DNA from: Vibrio lentus
Lineage (GTDB): Bacteria; Pseudomonadota; Gammaproteobacteria; Enterobacterales; Vibrionaceae
Length of the DNA: 64,000 bases
Assembly (NCBI RefSeq): GCF_030409755.1
Contig: NZ_JAUFQE010000002.1
Coordinates: 558,001-622,000, forward strand
Direction of reading: 5' to 3'
Positions 1 to 9,551 of the stretch are shown here, in pieces. Made by a program: the position numbers and the translations under genes. The notes below the pieces were generated by a model. It had not been told where the DNA came from and did no database searches. It saw nothing but the letters and a program-made list of their open reading frames with translations. How positions within the stretch are numbered: the first letter of the stretch is position 1; every line of letters begins with the position of its first letter.

Positions 1-507
1 GGCAGCGTGAGTTTTCTCGGGCAGGACTTAGCATCTTTGAGTTCGAATAAGCAAGCCAAGCTTCGTAATCAGCACCTTGGTTTTGTTTATCAATTTCATC
101 ATCTTCTTTCGGACTTCTCGGCGCTTGAAAACGTAGCAATGCCGTTGCTAATTGGTGGTGAAAAGCCTGCTAAAGCAAAAGAAGAAGCACAACGTTTGTT
201 GGATAAAGTCGGATTGAGTCATCGTGTTGACCACAGACCTTCCGAGCTTTCTGGTGGTGAGAGACAACGTGTAGCGATTGCGCGAGCTTTAGTTAATAAG
301 CCGGCTTTGGTGTTGGCGGATGAACCAACAGGTAACCTCGACCACAACACAGCACTGTCTATTTACGATTTAATGCGTGAATTGAACCGCGAATACGATA
401 CCGCTTTCTTGGTTGTAACCCATGATGGCGAACTTGCTGGCAAGATGGACCGTCAATTGCACATGCAAGACGGTTTGCTGGTTAACGTAGAAAAAGAGGA
501 GAGCTAA
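1..507 (+). CDS. lolD: LolD, lipoprotein-release ABC transporter ATPase (5' partial)
   Basis: This is the ATPase of the inner-membrane LolCDE complex, which extracts outer-membrane lipoproteins and hands them to LolA. The reading frame is open from base 1, so the gene starts before the window. The GTG at base 7 lies inside the protein and is not its start. About 168 residues remain of a family length near 230, and the Walker A segment is missing. Present are a Q-loop region (FVYQFHHLL), the ABC signature [15 protein letters not shown] and Walker [12 protein letters not shown], followed by a switch histidine in VVTHD. It abuts lolE with no gap, as expected for a lolCDE operon. Confidence 0.95.
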   Translation, partial: GSVSFLGQDLASLSSNKQAKLRNQHLGFVYQFHHLLSDFSALENVAMPLLIGGEKPAKAKEEAQRLLDKVGLSHRVDHRPSELSGGERQRVAIARALVNKPALVLADEPTGNLDHNTALSIYDLMRELNREYDTAFLVVTHDGELAGKMDRQLHMQDGLLVNVEKEES

Positions 508-1752
508 GTGTTTTCTTTTTTATCTCTATTGATAGGTGGCCGATTTAGTCGGGCGAAGCAACGAGACAAGTTGGTCTCGTTTATCTCTCTGTCTTCGACG
601 ATCGGTATTGCCGTTGGTGTCGCGGTGATCATCATTGGTTTGTCTGCGATGAATGGCTTTGAGCGTGAACTGCAGTCACGAGTGCTTTCTGTTATCCCGC
701 ATGGAGAATTTGAGGGCGTCAATGAACCTGTGACACGCTGGGAGCATGTGATCGAACAAGCGACCCAACATGAAGATGTTGTCGCAGCTGCGCCTTATGT
801 GAAAATTACCGCGCTTGCCGAAAAGGGCAAAGAGCTGAAAGCAATTGAAGTTCGCGGTGTTGACCCACAACTTGAGCAACAAGTCTCAAGCCTATCGAGT
901 TTTATCGATAAGCAAGCTTGGAGTGAGTTTAAGGCAGGGCAACAACAGATTATCTTGGGCTCTGGCGTGGCCAATGTACTTGGCGCGAAAGTGGGTGATT
1001 ATCTGACTCTGATGATCCCGACGGTGAATGGGTCAGTGAAAGTTCAAGCGCCTAAACGTGTTCGAGTCAAAGTTGTTGGTTTGCTGACGCTTAACGGCCA
1101 AATAGATCACAGCTTGGCTCTAATCCCGATTGGCGATGCGCAAGTCTACGCAAACCTAGGCGAGGCAGTGACAGGGGTTTCTTTAAAAGTGACCGATGTG
1201 CTGAACGCAAACTCGATTGTGCGTGAAGTGGGTAACCAGCTTGATGTGTACGTGTACTTACGTAGTTGGCAACAGAAGTTTGGTTTCTTGTACCGAGATA
1301 TCCAGTTGGTTCGCACTATCATGTATCTAGTGATGGTATTGGTTATTGGTGTAGCTTGTTTCAATATTGTCTCGACGCTAATGATGGCAGTAAAAGACAG
1401 AGCATCAGAGATCGCAATATTAAGAACCATGGGCGCATCGGACGGCCTTGTGAAACGCATTTTCGTTTGGCAGGGCGTATTCTCAGGCGTGTTAGGTAGC
1501 TTGGTGGGCAGTGCAATAGGCGTGTTAGTCGCGCTTAATCTCACGACTCTTATCAAAGGGCTTGAAAAGTTGGTCGATCACCAGTTCTTGTCCGGTGATA
1601 TCTACTTTGTCGACTTCTTGCCTTCGCAACTCGATATGACGGATGTTGTTGTAGTTTCTGGTACTGCTATTGTTCTGAGCTTACTTGCTACGTGGTACCC
1701 AGCATCACGCGCGGCGAAGTTAAACCCGGCCTCAGTACTTAGTTCTAAATAG
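508..1752 (+). CDS. lolE: LolE, lipoprotein-release ABC transporter permease
   Basis: This is a permease subunit of LolCDE, 414 residues, the usual family length. It starts with GTG directly after the lolD stop codon, which implies translational coupling; GAGGAG inside the end of lolD serves as ribosome binding site. A transmembrane segment lies near residues 26-48, followed by a large periplasmic domain. Three more membrane segments lie near 268-292, 315-340 and 375-398, in the MacB/FtsX arrangement. LolC and LolE are paralogues. The position after lolD and the N-terminal sequence favour LolE, and lolC would lie upstream outside the window. Confidence 0.93.
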   Translation: MFSFLSLLIGGRFSRAKQRDKLVSFISLSSTIGIAVGVAVIIIGLSAMNGFERELQSRVLSVIPHGEFEGVNEPVTRWEHVIEQATQHEDVVAAAPYVKITALAEKGKELKAIEVRGVDPQLEQQVSSLSSFIDKQAWSEFKAGQQQIILGSGVANVLGAKVGDYLTLMIPTVNGSVKVQAPKRVRVKVVGLLTLNGQIDHSLALIPIGDAQVYANLGEAVTGVSLKVTDVLNANSIVREVGNQLDVYVYLRSWQQKFGFLYRDIQLVRTIMYLVMVLVIGVACFNIVSTLMMAVKDRASEIAILRTMGASDGLVKRIFVWQGVFSGVLGSLVGSAIGVLVALNLTTLIKGLEKLVDHQFLSGDIYFVDFLPSQLDMTDVVVVSGTAIVLSLLATWYPASRAAKLNPASVLSSK

Positions 1753-1795
1753 CATTAGCCTCAATAATAAATCAGTCCCGTTTCGATAAATACAA

Positions 1796-1824
1796 AAAAG
1801 GATCCCAATGGGATCCTTTTTTAT
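1796..1824. terminator. Bidirectional intrinsic terminator between lolE and the DUF2062 gene
   Basis: The hairpin AAAGGATCCC-AAT-GGGATCCTTT is flanked by A-runs and T-runs on the two sides. It can end lolE on the plus strand and the convergent minus-strand gene. Confidence 0.85.
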
Positions 1825-1938
1825 TGAATTCAATTCGTGTTCTTTACGACTTTCGTTACATACCAATATTGCAGAGAGCCGAGGTTGTTCTGATTTCTTA
1901 TAGTGTGAGTTTCAATTCACCCACATCCAACGATAGTT

Positions 1939-2451
1939 TCAGTACCTTGCTTGTCGTTTTTTCCAGCTTCTTACGACTGAATAGCGCCATAACCCGCGAA
2001 TACCAAAGTAGCCAATCATCGCAGAGATAACGCCACAAATCATGCAACCTAATAGGAACGGAGGTCCGATGGTGCTCATTTGCGCCAAGATGAAATCCCA
2101 AGACAATTCAAAGTGGAAAGCTTGAGGCGGCACATGCATAACAAACGCACCTACTTTATAAGCAAAGTAGAACAGCACCGGCATAGTCACGGGATTACTG
2201 ATCCAAACCAATGCGACAGACAGCGGTAGGTTAACACCACATGCAACAGCAAGGCCTGCAGACATAATCATTTGACTTGGTAAAGGGACAAACGCCATGA
2301 ATAACCCAACAGCGAACGCGCCAGCCGCAGAGCGACGATTAAGGCACCATAAGTTGGGGTTGTACAAAACATTGCCAAAAATTTTCAATGCTTTCTGACG
2401 CTTGATGAGCTCATGGTCAGGCATAAATCGTTTGATAAACTTTCTTGGCAT
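1939..2451 (-). CDS. DUF2062-domain small membrane protein
   Basis: A 170-residue protein with a DUF2062-type core (about residues 15-150). The characteristic segments are RRSAAGAFAVGLFMAFVPLP, the motif WISNPVTMPVLFYFAYKVG and two or three hydrophobic stretches near 43-70, 72-100 and 122-148. Its N-terminus (MPRKFIKRFMPDHE) matches the family pattern, so I keep this ATG even though no good ribosome binding site precedes it. The function is unknown; DUF2062 proteins are inner-membrane proteins often found near envelope genes. Its start lies only 17 bases from the divergent comEC start, so the two promoters must lie inside each other's coding region or be shared. Confidence 0.85.
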   Translation of the reverse strand: MPRKFIKRFMPDHELIKRQKALKIFGNVLYNPNLWCLNRRSAAGAFAVGLFMAFVPLPSQMIMSAGLAVACGVNLPLSVALVWISNPVTMPVLFYFAYKVGAFVMHVPPQAFHFELSWDFILAQMSTIGPPFLLGCMICGVISAMIGYFGIRGLWRYSVVRSWKKRQARY

Positions 2452-2468
2452 AGGAGGAAGCTACTCTC

Positions 2469-4778
2469 TTGTTTAACTCTTGGTTCTTAATTTCATTTGC
2501 TGCGACAGTTGTGTCTGCCAGCTTTTGGCCTGTGATGCCACATTGGGTTTGGGCACCATTAATGCTGTTGTTACTTTTCACATTAATAAAGTATAGCGTT
2601 TTCCGGTGTGCAAGAGGTCCAGTCACTGCATTGATACTAGTTACCTGCCTTGGGAATGCAATCAAAATACAAACAAGTCAGTTATTTCAATCTGGCCAGA
2701 ATATTACCATAAATGCTTCGGTTGTTAGCCTTTTTAGTGAAAATAGCCACGGTTTTGAAAGCGTAATAGTAGTTAGATCAATTGGCGGCGAAAAATTAAT
2801 CTTCCCACAATTGATAAAATTGCGTTTGTTTACGCCTTTCAAGCTAACACTTGGAGATCAAGTTCATCTCTCTGTATCAATGAAACCGGTTTTTGGAAAA
2901 CTTAACGAGGCCGGATTTGACCTAGAAAAATACCTGTTCAGTGAAAGGATCGTTGCTAGTGTTACCTATCAAGCCGGAACAAGCTTTAGCATTCATTCTA
3001 GTACAAACTTGCGTGCTCGATGGTTTGAAAGGACTTTGACAACGATCAGTCAGCTGGATAACTCTGATCTGATTGTGGCGTTGAGCTTTGGTTATAGGGA
3101 ATTCATTCAATCACAACGCTGGGATTTGCTTAAGAGCAGTGGGCTTGTTCACTTAATGGCGATCTCGGGGTTGCACATAGGCATTGCTTTTGGCATCGGT
3201 TACCAGCTAGGGAGAATTGTTAGGTTAGGGGCATCGCATTTTATTTGGCTTCCGACTGTATTTGGTCTTGGGCTCGCGTATTTTTATAGTTGGTTTGCAG
3301 GGTTTACTTTACCAACGCTTAGGGCGTTAATTATGTGCATCATTGCGAGCTATTTCCTTTGGCGAGGTCAAAATATAAGTTTGATTCGATATGTGACCTT
3401 GAGTCTCTGTGTCGTTTTGTTAATTTGGCCATTTTCGGTACTTTCGAGTAGCTTCTGGCTCTCATTTGGAGCGTTAGCTGGCGTTCTTTATATTGCTTCC
3501 AATACTCATCTTTCTTCTTACAAAAGCCCTCGACTCACAAAACTCTTCAAGCTATTTAAAATCCAGTTAATGCTGACGTTGTTACTGGCTCCTTTTTCAA
3601 TGCTGTTCTTTCAGGGGGTCAGTTTGGCCTCGGTGTTATACAACTTTTTCCTGTTGCCTTGGATTTCGATAGTGACGATTCCTTTGTTGTTCTTAGCGAT
3701 GTTTATCAGCTTAATATTTGAATCAATTTGGGCAGAAAATAATATCATTGGTTATTTGTGGGCTCTGGTGGATCTATCGCTCACACCTGTTGTTTTCGCT
3801 CTGCCTTTCTCTGAACGTTTTTGGCTCACGGTTGATGATGAACTTGCTGTTTTGTTCGTGTTTTTCATTTTTCTATTCGGTCTGTTACGTCATTACTTCC
3901 ATCGTAAAATGATGTTTTTCGCCAGTGCCGTATTTGTTTTGTGGTGGGAATTTGGAAAGCTCAAACCAGAAGTGTTGAGAGTCGATGTTTTAGATGTTGG
4001 ACATGGCTTGTCGGTTGTTCTTCAAAAAAATAACCGGGTTGTTGTTTATGATCTAGGTAATGCTTGGCCGGGCGGTTCTGTGGTCGAGTCGCTATTGATA
4101 CCTACGATAGAAAGAAGAGGAATTAAGGAGCTTGATGGAGTGATTATCAGTCATTTTGATGCTGACCATGCTGGTGGATATCAGACATTACTTTCTCACT
4201 ATAATCCAAAATGGATACGCGCTAGCCAAAGACTTAAACCTCCAGTCTCGCTCAGTAATCAGTCTACGTTTAATTATCAAGCTTGTGTGATTGGAGAGTC
4301 TTGGCGTTGGCAAGATGTTGAGTTTGAGGTGTTGTGGCCACCCAAAAGTGTTGAAAGAGCATATAACCCTCATTCATGTGTTGTGCACATCTATGAGCCA
4401 AGCACGGAGTTTTCTATGCTTCTTACCGGAGATATTGAATTGGTCAGTGAGTGGTTACTTGCACGCGAAGCTAGGCGGCTCAAAAGTGATGTGATGTTGG
4501 TTCCTCATCATGGTAGTTCAACCTCTTCCATTGCTCGATTTATCGAGGCTGTTTCTTCACAGTTAGCCATCGCTTCATTGTCTAAAGGAAACCAGTGGGG
4601 GATGCCTAGCCAATCTGTCGTCGACCGCTATCGAGAGGCTGATAGTACATGGCTAGATACGGGCGAAAGTGGACAAATAACCATCACAATCAGTAAGGAA
4701 GGTTGGAAATATCATACGATTAGAGAACATCAGGGGAGGCAGTGGTATAGGCAGATGCTCCGTAAGGGAGTAGAATAG
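2469..4778 (+). CDS. comEC: ComEC/Rec2-family DNA uptake channel
   Basis: This is the inner-membrane channel that carries single-stranded transforming DNA into the cytoplasm; natural competence is well established in Vibrio. It has 769 residues, close to the family length. An N-terminal DUF4131-like region is followed by the polytopic Competence domain (about residues 200-480; motif LMAISGLHIG). A C-terminal metallo-beta-lactamase-like domain contains SHFDADHAGG near residues 561-570 and VPHHGSSTS further on. The start is TTG, preceded by the strong ribosome binding site AGGAGGAAG. Codon use looks less optimised and more AT-rich than in the neighbours, as expected for a weakly expressed gene. 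Confidence 0.93.
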   Translation: MFNSWFLISFAATVVSASFWPVMPHWVWAPLMLLLLFTLIKYSVFRCARGPVTALILVTCLGNAIKIQTSQLFQSGQNITINASVVSLFSENSHGFESVIVVRSIGGEKLIFPQLIKLRLFTPFKLTLGDQVHLSVSMKPVFGKLNEAGFDLEKYLFSERIVASVTYQAGTSFSIHSSTNLRARWFERTLTTISQLDNSDLIVALSFGYREFIQSQRWDLLKSSGLVHLMAISGLHIGIAFGIGYQLGRIVRLGASHFIWLPTVFGLGLAYFYSWFAGFTLPTLRALIMCIIASYFLWRGQNISLIRYVTLSLCVVLLIWPFSVLSSSFWLSFGALAGVLYIASNTHLSSYKSPRLTKLFKLFKIQLMLTLLLAPFSMLFFQGVSLASVLYNFFLLPWISIVTIPLLFLAMFISLIFESIWAENNIIGYLWALVDLSLTPVVFALPFSERFWLTVDDELAVLFVFFIFLFGLLRHYFHRKMMFFASAVFVLWWEFGKLKPEVLRVDVLDVGHGLSVVLQKNNRVVVYDLGNAWPGGSVVESLLIPTIERRGIKELDGVIISHFDADHAGGYQTLLSHYNPKWIRASQRLKPPVSLSNQSTFNYQACVIGESWRWQDVEFEVLWPPKSVERAYNPHSCVVHIYEPSTEFSMLLTGDIELVSEWLLAREARRLKSDVMLVPHHGSSTSSIARFIEAVSSQLAIASLSKGNQWGMPSQSVVDRYREADSTWLDTGESGQITITISKEGWKYHTIREHQGRQWYRQMLRKGVE

Positions 4779-4809
4779 ATAGATTATTGTGAGAAAATTA
4801 AGCGATTCT

Positions 4810-6558
4810 ATGTCAACAGAAACAGATGAAACCACTTGGGTCACATTTAAAAGACTTTGGACTTATATTCGACTGTATAAGGCTGGCCTTGGTGTTGCGG
4901 TTATTGCGCTTATTATAAATGCCGTCTCTGATACTTATATGATTTCATTACTAAAGCCATTACTTGATGAAGGCTTTGGTAACGCTGAATCTGACTTTTT
5001 ACGCACGCTCCCTATTATTATCTTTGCCATGATGTTCATTCGTGGTGTGAGTGGCTTCGTATCAACCTATTGCTTGAGTTGGGTCTCTGGCAACGTGGTT
5101 ATGGAGATTCGACGTAAAATTTTCAGTCATTTCATGCACATGCCCGTGTCTTTCTTTGATAAAGAGCAAACGGGCGCACTGCTATCTCGAATTACTTACG
5201 ATTCAGAGCAAGTCTCTGCTGCAACCAGTAAGGCTTTGGTCAGTATTGTCCGTGAAGGTGCAAGTATCATTGGCCTGTTGACGCTGATGTTCTGGAATAG
5301 CTGGCAGTTGTCTTTGGTGCTATTTGCTGTTGCTCCTTTTGTAGCTTGGGCTATTAGCATTGTATCGAAGCGATTCAGAAAGATTTCTAAGAACATGCAA
5401 ACCAGCATGGGTCACGTGGCTTCTTCAGCAGAACAAATGCTGAAAGGTCATAAGGTGGTGCTAACTTACGGTGGCCAAGATCTAGAAAGAGGTCGCTTCG
5501 ATACCGTTAGTAATCAGATGCGCCAACAAAGCATGAAGTTGGTAACGGCTCAAGCTGCAGCGAACCCGATTATTCAGATGATTGCTTCGATCGCGATTGT
5601 GGTTGTTCTTTACTTGGCGAGTGTCGACTCAATTAAAGCTGAACTAACGGCTGGTACGTTCACGGTTGTGTTCTCGGCTATGTTCGGTTTGCTACGTCCA
5701 CTCAAAGCATTGACTAACGTGACTTCTGAGTTCCAACGCGGTATGGCGGCGAGTACGACTCTATTTGGTTTGATGGATCTCGACACAGAACAAAACAAAG
5801 GTACGTTGAAGCCTGCAACCGTAAGTGGTGAAGTTGCTGTAAAAGATGTGACGTTTACTTACGAGGGCGCAGAGAAACCTGCACTCGATAAAGTGAGCTT
5901 CAACATACCGAAAGGTAAGACGGTGGCGCTGGTCGGGCGTTCTGGTTCAGGTAAGAGTACCATTGCCAACCTATTTACTCGTTTTTATGATGTGGATTCA
6001 GGAACCATTGAACTCGATGGACATGATATCCGAGATTATGAGCTGAAAAATCTTCGGGAGCATTTTGCTCTTGTTTCTCAAAATGTCCATCTGTTCAACG
6101 ATACGGTCGCCAATAACATTGCGTATGCGGCTGGTGAGGTTTACTCACGCGAACAAATTGAACATGCTGCTAAGCTTGCTCACGCCACTGAATTTATCGA
6201 AGGCATGGAAAACGGCATCGATACAATTGTTGGTGAGAACGGTGCAAGCCTATCTGGTGGACAACGACAACGTATTGCAATTGCACGAGCGTTGTTAAGA
6301 GAAGCGCCAGTTCTGATCCTAGATGAAGCAACATCGGCTTTGGATACAGAATCAGAAAGAGCCATTCAATCTGCTTTGGATGAGCTGCAAAAAGATAAAA
6401 CGGTACTGGTTATTGCGCACCGACTATCAACGATTGAGCAAGCTGACGAAATTTTGGTTGTAGACGATGGTCATATTGTTGAACGAGGTCCGCATGCTGA
6501 GTTAATCGCACATGACGGTGCTTATGCTCAATTACACCGAATCCAGTTTGGCGAATAA
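4810..6558 (+). CDS. msbA: MsbA, lipid A/LPS flippase ABC transporter
   Basis: This half-size ABC exporter flips core-lipid A across the inner membrane. The N-terminal six-helix membrane domain spans about residues 20-310. Walker A (GRSGSGKST) is near residue 375, the signature [15 protein letters not shown] near 480 and Walker [13 protein letters not shown] near 499. I chose the ATG at 4810, which gives 582 residues, the E. coli length. A GTG at 4789 would add seven residues. It lies 31 bases after comEC and 14 bases before lpxK, so all of them may be cotranscribed. Confidence 0.95.
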   Translation: MSTETDETTWVTFKRLWTYIRLYKAGLGVAVIALIINAVSDTYMISLLKPLLDEGFGNAESDFLRTLPIIIFAMMFIRGVSGFVSTYCLSWVSGNVVMEIRRKIFSHFMHMPVSFFDKEQTGALLSRITYDSEQVSAATSKALVSIVREGASIIGLLTLMFWNSWQLSLVLFAVAPFVAWAISIVSKRFRKISKNMQTSMGHVASSAEQMLKGHKVVLTYGGQDLERGRFDTVSNQMRQQSMKLVTAQAAANPIIQMIASIAIVVVLYLASVDSIKAELTAGTFTVVFSAMFGLLRPLKALTNVTSEFQRGMAASTTLFGLMDLDTEQNKGTLKPATVSGEVAVKDVTFTYEGAEKPALDKVSFNIPKGKTVALVGRSGSGKSTIANLFTRFYDVDSGTIELDGHDIRDYELKNLREHFALVSQNVHLFNDTVANNIAYAAGEVYSREQIEHAAKLAHATEFIEGMENGIDTIVGENGASLSGGQRQRIAIARALLREAPVLILDEATSALDTESERAIQSALDELQKDKTVLVIAHRLSTIEQADEILVVDDGHIVERGPHAELIAHDGAYAQLHRIQFGE

Positions 6559-6572
6559 GATTAGGCTTCGTT

Positions 6573-7580
6573 TTGATCGAAAAAATTTGGTTTAACAATC
6601 ACCCGTTAAAATACCTTCTCTGGCCACTGTTGTGGCCGTTGAGTCTGTTGTTCAAAATGATCAGCGGTCAACGTCGCGAAGCGTATCTCTCTGGGAAGAA
6701 AGAAACCTATCGCCCACCTTTGCCTGTGATCGTTGTTGGTAATATTACCGCGGGTGGCAATGGTAAAACTCCAGTGGTTATTTGGTTAGTTGAGATGCTC
6801 CAAGCCAATGGTTTCAAACCTGGTGTGGTTTCTCGAGGTTATGGCGCGAAAGCCCCTAGCTATCCGTTGGTGTTGGACGAGAACACGCCTGCTGAACACT
6901 CAGGCGATGAACCACGGTTGATTCGAAAGCGAACGGGTGCGCCTGTAGCAGTTGACCCTATTCGCGCAAATGCAGTGAAGGCTTTGCTGAACGAAGGTGT
7001 TAATGTCATTATTACTGATGACGGCCTTCAGCATTATGCACTTGAACGCGATATTGAATTTGCGGTTATCGATGGTGCGAGACGCTTTGGTAGTGAATGT
7101 CTCATTCCTTTAGGGCCATTAAGAGAGCCTATATCACGCTTAGTTACCGTGGATTTTTTGGTTAACAATGGCGGTAAACCTCAAGGGCGTGAATTCTCGA
7201 TGTCTTTGTTACCAAGCCAAGCTGTTAACCTTAAGACGGGTCAGAAAGTATCAGTAGAAAAATTGCAAAAGCTGGTGGCTTTTGCAGGTATTGGTCATCC
7301 ACCGCGCTTTTTTAAAACACTAGAAGATCTTGATGGTGATGTGGTTTTTACACAGGGTTTCGCCGACCATCAAGATTTTGATAAAGATGAACTTCATGCC
7401 TTAGCAAAGAAAGGTATGAACATGATTATGACAGAAAAAGACGCTGTTAAATGCGAAGATTATGCGCAAGAAAACTGGTGGTATCTTCCAGTTTCTGCAC
7501 AGTTTGATGAAGATTCGCAACAGCAAATTTTAAAAAGAATAAAAGAGGTTATGGAATACTATGGATCACCGTCTGCTTGA
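6573..7580 (+). CDS. lpxK: LpxK, tetraacyldisaccharide 4'-kinase
   Basis: LpxK phosphorylates the 4' position of the tetraacyldisaccharide lipid A precursor at the inner membrane. It has 335 residues. An N-terminal hydrophobic helix spans about residues 10-28. The Walker A-like loop [12 protein letters not shown] lies around 57-68 and the [10 protein letters not shown] motif around 149-158. The start is TTG, 14 bases after msbA. The last 20 bases overlap the start of ycaR. The msbA-lpxK-ycaR-kdsB order is the standard enterobacterial and Vibrio arrangement, linking lipid A completion, export and Kdo activation. Confidence 0.94.
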   Translation: MIEKIWFNNHPLKYLLWPLLWPLSLLFKMISGQRREAYLSGKKETYRPPLPVIVVGNITAGGNGKTPVVIWLVEMLQANGFKPGVVSRGYGAKAPSYPLVLDENTPAEHSGDEPRLIRKRTGAPVAVDPIRANAVKALLNEGVNVIITDDGLQHYALERDIEFAVIDGARRFGSECLIPLGPLREPISRLVTVDFLVNNGGKPQGREFSMSLLPSQAVNLKTGQKVSVEKLQKLVAFAGIGHPPRFFKTLEDLDGDVVFTQGFADHQDFDKDELHALAKKGMNMIMTEKDAVKCEDYAQENWWYLPVSAQFDEDSQQQILKRIKEVMEYYGSPSA

Positions 7581-7740
7581 GATCGTTGCTTGCCCTGTAT
7601 GTAAAGGTAAACTAACTTTTGACAAGGATAAGCAAGAGCTTGTTTGTAAAATTGACCGCCTAGCTTACCCAATCAAAGAGGGTATTCCTGTTCTTCTGGA
7701 GCCTGAAGCTCGTACCGTTTCAATGGATGAGGGTAAGTAA
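7561..7740 (+). CDS. ycaR: YcaR, Trm112-family small protein
   Basis: A 59-residue protein beginning [16 protein letters not shown], with the typical YcaR/Trm112 pattern: an N-terminal CPVC, a central LVCK and the C-terminal [11 protein letters not shown]. In YcaR proteins the zinc ligands are incomplete, and here too only three cysteines are visible. It overlaps lpxK by 20 bases, and its stop codon shares one base with the kdsB ATG, so translation is probably coupled. Family members are UPF0434. The biochemical role is not established; the conserved position between lpxK and kdsB suggests a link to envelope biogenesis. Confidence 0.9.
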   Translation: MDHRLLEIVACPVCKGKLTFDKDKQELVCKIDRLAYPIKEGIPVLLEPEARTVSMDEGK

Positions 7741-8486
7741 TGTCGTTTACGGTTGTCATTCCGGCAAGATACCAATCGAGTCGTTTGCCTGGGAAACCAT
7801 TGGCTGATATTGGTGGAAAGCCGATGATCCAATGGGTTTACGAACAGTCAATGAAGGCGGGTGCTGATAAAGTTATTATCGCTACCGATGATGCTCGAGT
7901 TGAGAAAGCGGCTAAAGCATTTGGCGCGACCGTGTGTATGACATCTCCGAATCACGAATCAGGTACAGAGCGTTTAGCTGAAGTGATTGAAGTGATGAAC
8001 ATTCCCGATGACCATATTATCGTGAATGTTCAGGGTGATGAGCCTCTTATCCCACCTGCAATTATTAATCAGGTTGCAAATAACCTGGCGAATAGCACAG
8101 CACCAATGGCAACGCTAGGTGTAGAAATTACTCACGCTGATGAAGTGTTTAATCCTAACGCTGTGAAAGTAGTAACGGATAAAGACGGTTACGCACTATA
8201 TTTTAGCCGAGCAACGATTCCCTGGGATCGAGATGCTTACGCGAACAATGGTACGGCCGCGGAGTCGCCTTTACTGCGTCATATTGGCATCTACGCTTAC
8301 CGTGCGGGTTTTATCAATACTTACATCAATTGGGAACCAAGTACCCTTGAGCGTATTGAGTGCCTAGAGCAACTACGAGTACTGTGGTACGGAGAGAAAA
8401 TCCATGTAGACGTTGCGGCTGAAGCACCTGCTGCTGGTGTTGATACGCCAGAAGACCTAGAAGCCGTTCGCGCCATTATTGGTTAA
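7740..8486 (+). CDS. kdsB: KdsB, CMP-Kdo synthetase
   Basis: KdsB activates Kdo with CTP to CMP-Kdo, the donor for the LPS inner core. It has 248 residues, the normal length. The nucleotide-binding N-terminus [16 protein letters not shown] (residues 5-20) and the VQGDEP motif (about 98-103) are both present. The ATG overlaps the ycaR stop by one base. It is the last gene of the msbA-lpxK-ycaR-kdsB group and is followed by an intrinsic terminator. Confidence 0.96.
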   Translation: MSFTVVIPARYQSSRLPGKPLADIGGKPMIQWVYEQSMKAGADKVIIATDDARVEKAAKAFGATVCMTSPNHESGTERLAEVIEVMNIPDDHIIVNVQGDEPLIPPAIINQVANNLANSTAPMATLGVEITHADEVFNPNAVKVVTDKDGYALYFSRATIPWDRDAYANNGTAAESPLLRHIGIYAYRAGFINTYINWEPSTLERIECLEQLRVLWYGEKIHVDVAAEAPAAGVDTPEDLEAVRAIIG

Positions 8487-8535
8487 GCTTCTTTGAGCGA
8501 CGACTTCTTTGCTCTACAAAAATGCAAAATCCCAG

Positions 8536-8561
8536 AGCCTCGCTTATTGCGGGGCTTTTTT
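8536..8561 (+). terminator. Intrinsic terminator after kdsB
   Basis: The stem AGCCTCGC / GCGGGGCT with a TTATT-type loop is followed by a T-run. It closes the lipid A operon. Confidence 0.85.
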
Positions 8562-8598
8562 ACGTCTACAGAACGTATATGTGTGTTTTATTGAACTA

Positions 8599-8671
8599 AG
8601 CGAGGGGATATTGAGTTGGTTGCATTCGCTTATGCATCATCAACTCTGAATTATCTGAGAATTACCTCGCT
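8599..8671. repeat. Nested inverted repeat between kdsB and cmk
   Basis: An outer pair AGCGAGG (8599-8605) / CCTCGCT (8665-8671) encloses an inner pair GAGTTG (8613-8618) / CAACTC, itself enclosing TGCAT / ATGCA. Together they could fold into a long two-part hairpin. No T-run follows, so it is not an ordinary terminator. It lies just upstream of a TATAAT at 8690. It could be a structured RNA, a small dispersed repeat or a protein-binding palindrome. Confidence 0.5.
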
Positions 8672-8689
8672 CGACTTTCAATTTTTCTT

Positions 8690-8695
8690 TATAAT
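8690..8695 (+). promoter_or_regulatory. Candidate -10 box of the cmk promoter
   Basis: A perfect TATAAT lies 70 bases before the cmk start. The matching -35 is poor. The run of AT-rich sequence before it supports a promoter, but the assignment is by inspection only. Confidence 0.45.
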
Positions 8696-8764
8696 ATGCC
8701 GCCTATAAAGTAGTGGCGATCTGCTAGTACAGAATACAACTTACGACAAAACGTGGAGTAAAAG

Positions 8765-9445
8765 ATGCCTTCTCAAAGCCCAGTGATTACGGTTGATGGA
8801 CCAAGTGGTGCAGGTAAAGGTACCCTGTGTATGTTACTAGCAGACAAGCTAGGTTTTCATCTTCTAGACTCAGGTGCGATCTATCGCGTACTGGCTTTAG
8901 CGGCAATTCACCACGGTGTAGATACTGAATCGGAAGATGCTCTGGTACCGCTTGCTACTCACCTCGATGTACAGTTTATTGCTGAAGGTGACTTGGTTAA
9001 GGTTATCTTGGAAGGCGAAGATGTTTCTGGTGAACTTCGTAAAGAAGAAACGGGCATGGCTGCTTCAAAAGTAGCGGCTTTACCTCGCGTTCGTGAAGCA
9101 CTACTACGTCGTCAGCGTGCTTTTAGCGCTGCTCCCGGTTTAGTTGCAGACGGTCGTGACATGGGAACCGTTGTATTTGTTGAAGCGGAAGCGAAAATAT
9201 TTTTGGATGCAAGTGCTGAAGAGCGTGCGAACCGCCGCCTTAAACAGTTGCAACAGAAGGGGTTAGATGTTAAATTTGACGACCTTTTGAGCGAGATCCA
9301 AGAGCGAGACGACCGAGATCGTAATCGCCCAGTTGCGCCATTACGCCCAGCTGAGGATGCGCTTGTGCTTGATTCTACTTCGATGAACATCGAACAAGTA
9401 GTAGAAAAAGCACTACACTATATTGAATCGAAACTGGCTGGGTAA
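8765..9445 (+). CDS. cmk: Cmk, cytidylate kinase
   Basis: Cmk phosphorylates CMP and dCMP to the diphosphates. It has 226 residues, typical of the family. The P-loop [11 protein letters not shown] spans about residues 10-20. [10 protein letters not shown] (around 129-138) and the lid region [13 protein letters not shown] (around 181-193) are the family's CMP- and ATP-binding segments. GTGGAG before the ATG provides a ribosome binding site. The cmk-rpsA-ihfB order is conserved with E. coli. Confidence 0.96.
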   Translation: MPSQSPVITVDGPSGAGKGTLCMLLADKLGFHLLDSGAIYRVLALAAIHHGVDTESEDALVPLATHLDVQFIAEGDLVKVILEGEDVSGELRKEETGMAASKVAALPRVREALLRRQRAFSAAPGLVADGRDMGTVVFVEAEAKIFLDASAEERANRRLKQLQQKGLDVKFDDLLSEIQERDDRDRNRPVAPLRPAEDALVLDSTSMNIEQVVEKALHYIESKLAG

Positions 9446-9551
9446 TTTCGCCGAGCTAGTACGAACGTTGGTCGCAAGGATGATGACCGGCGAATTTATC
9501 AACCCCATGCGGTAGGATACCCATGGACGTTTAATTATTGAAGATTAAATA
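9446..9551 (+). promoter_or_regulatory. rpsA 5' leader with GGA-loop hairpins (S1 autoregulation)
   Basis: Three hairpins are visible. First, TTCGCCG (9447-9453) pairs with CGGCGAA (9488-9494), and within it GGTC / GACC (9470-9488) carries GGA in its loop. Second, CCATG / CATGG (9505-9526) has GGA in a 12-base loop. Third, TTTAAT / ATTAAA (9530-9549) carries GAAG in its loop. No strong ribosome binding site precedes the ATG. In E. coli the rpsA leader similarly lacks a strong ribosome binding site, folds into successive hairpins and is bound by S1 to repress its own translation; the same role is inferred here. Confidence 0.75.

Noticed and set aside
1146-1556. 136-residue open frame antisense to lolE
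   Set aside because: It lies wholly inside a well-supported gene, has no recognisable domain and a low-complexity-like composition typical of shadow frames.
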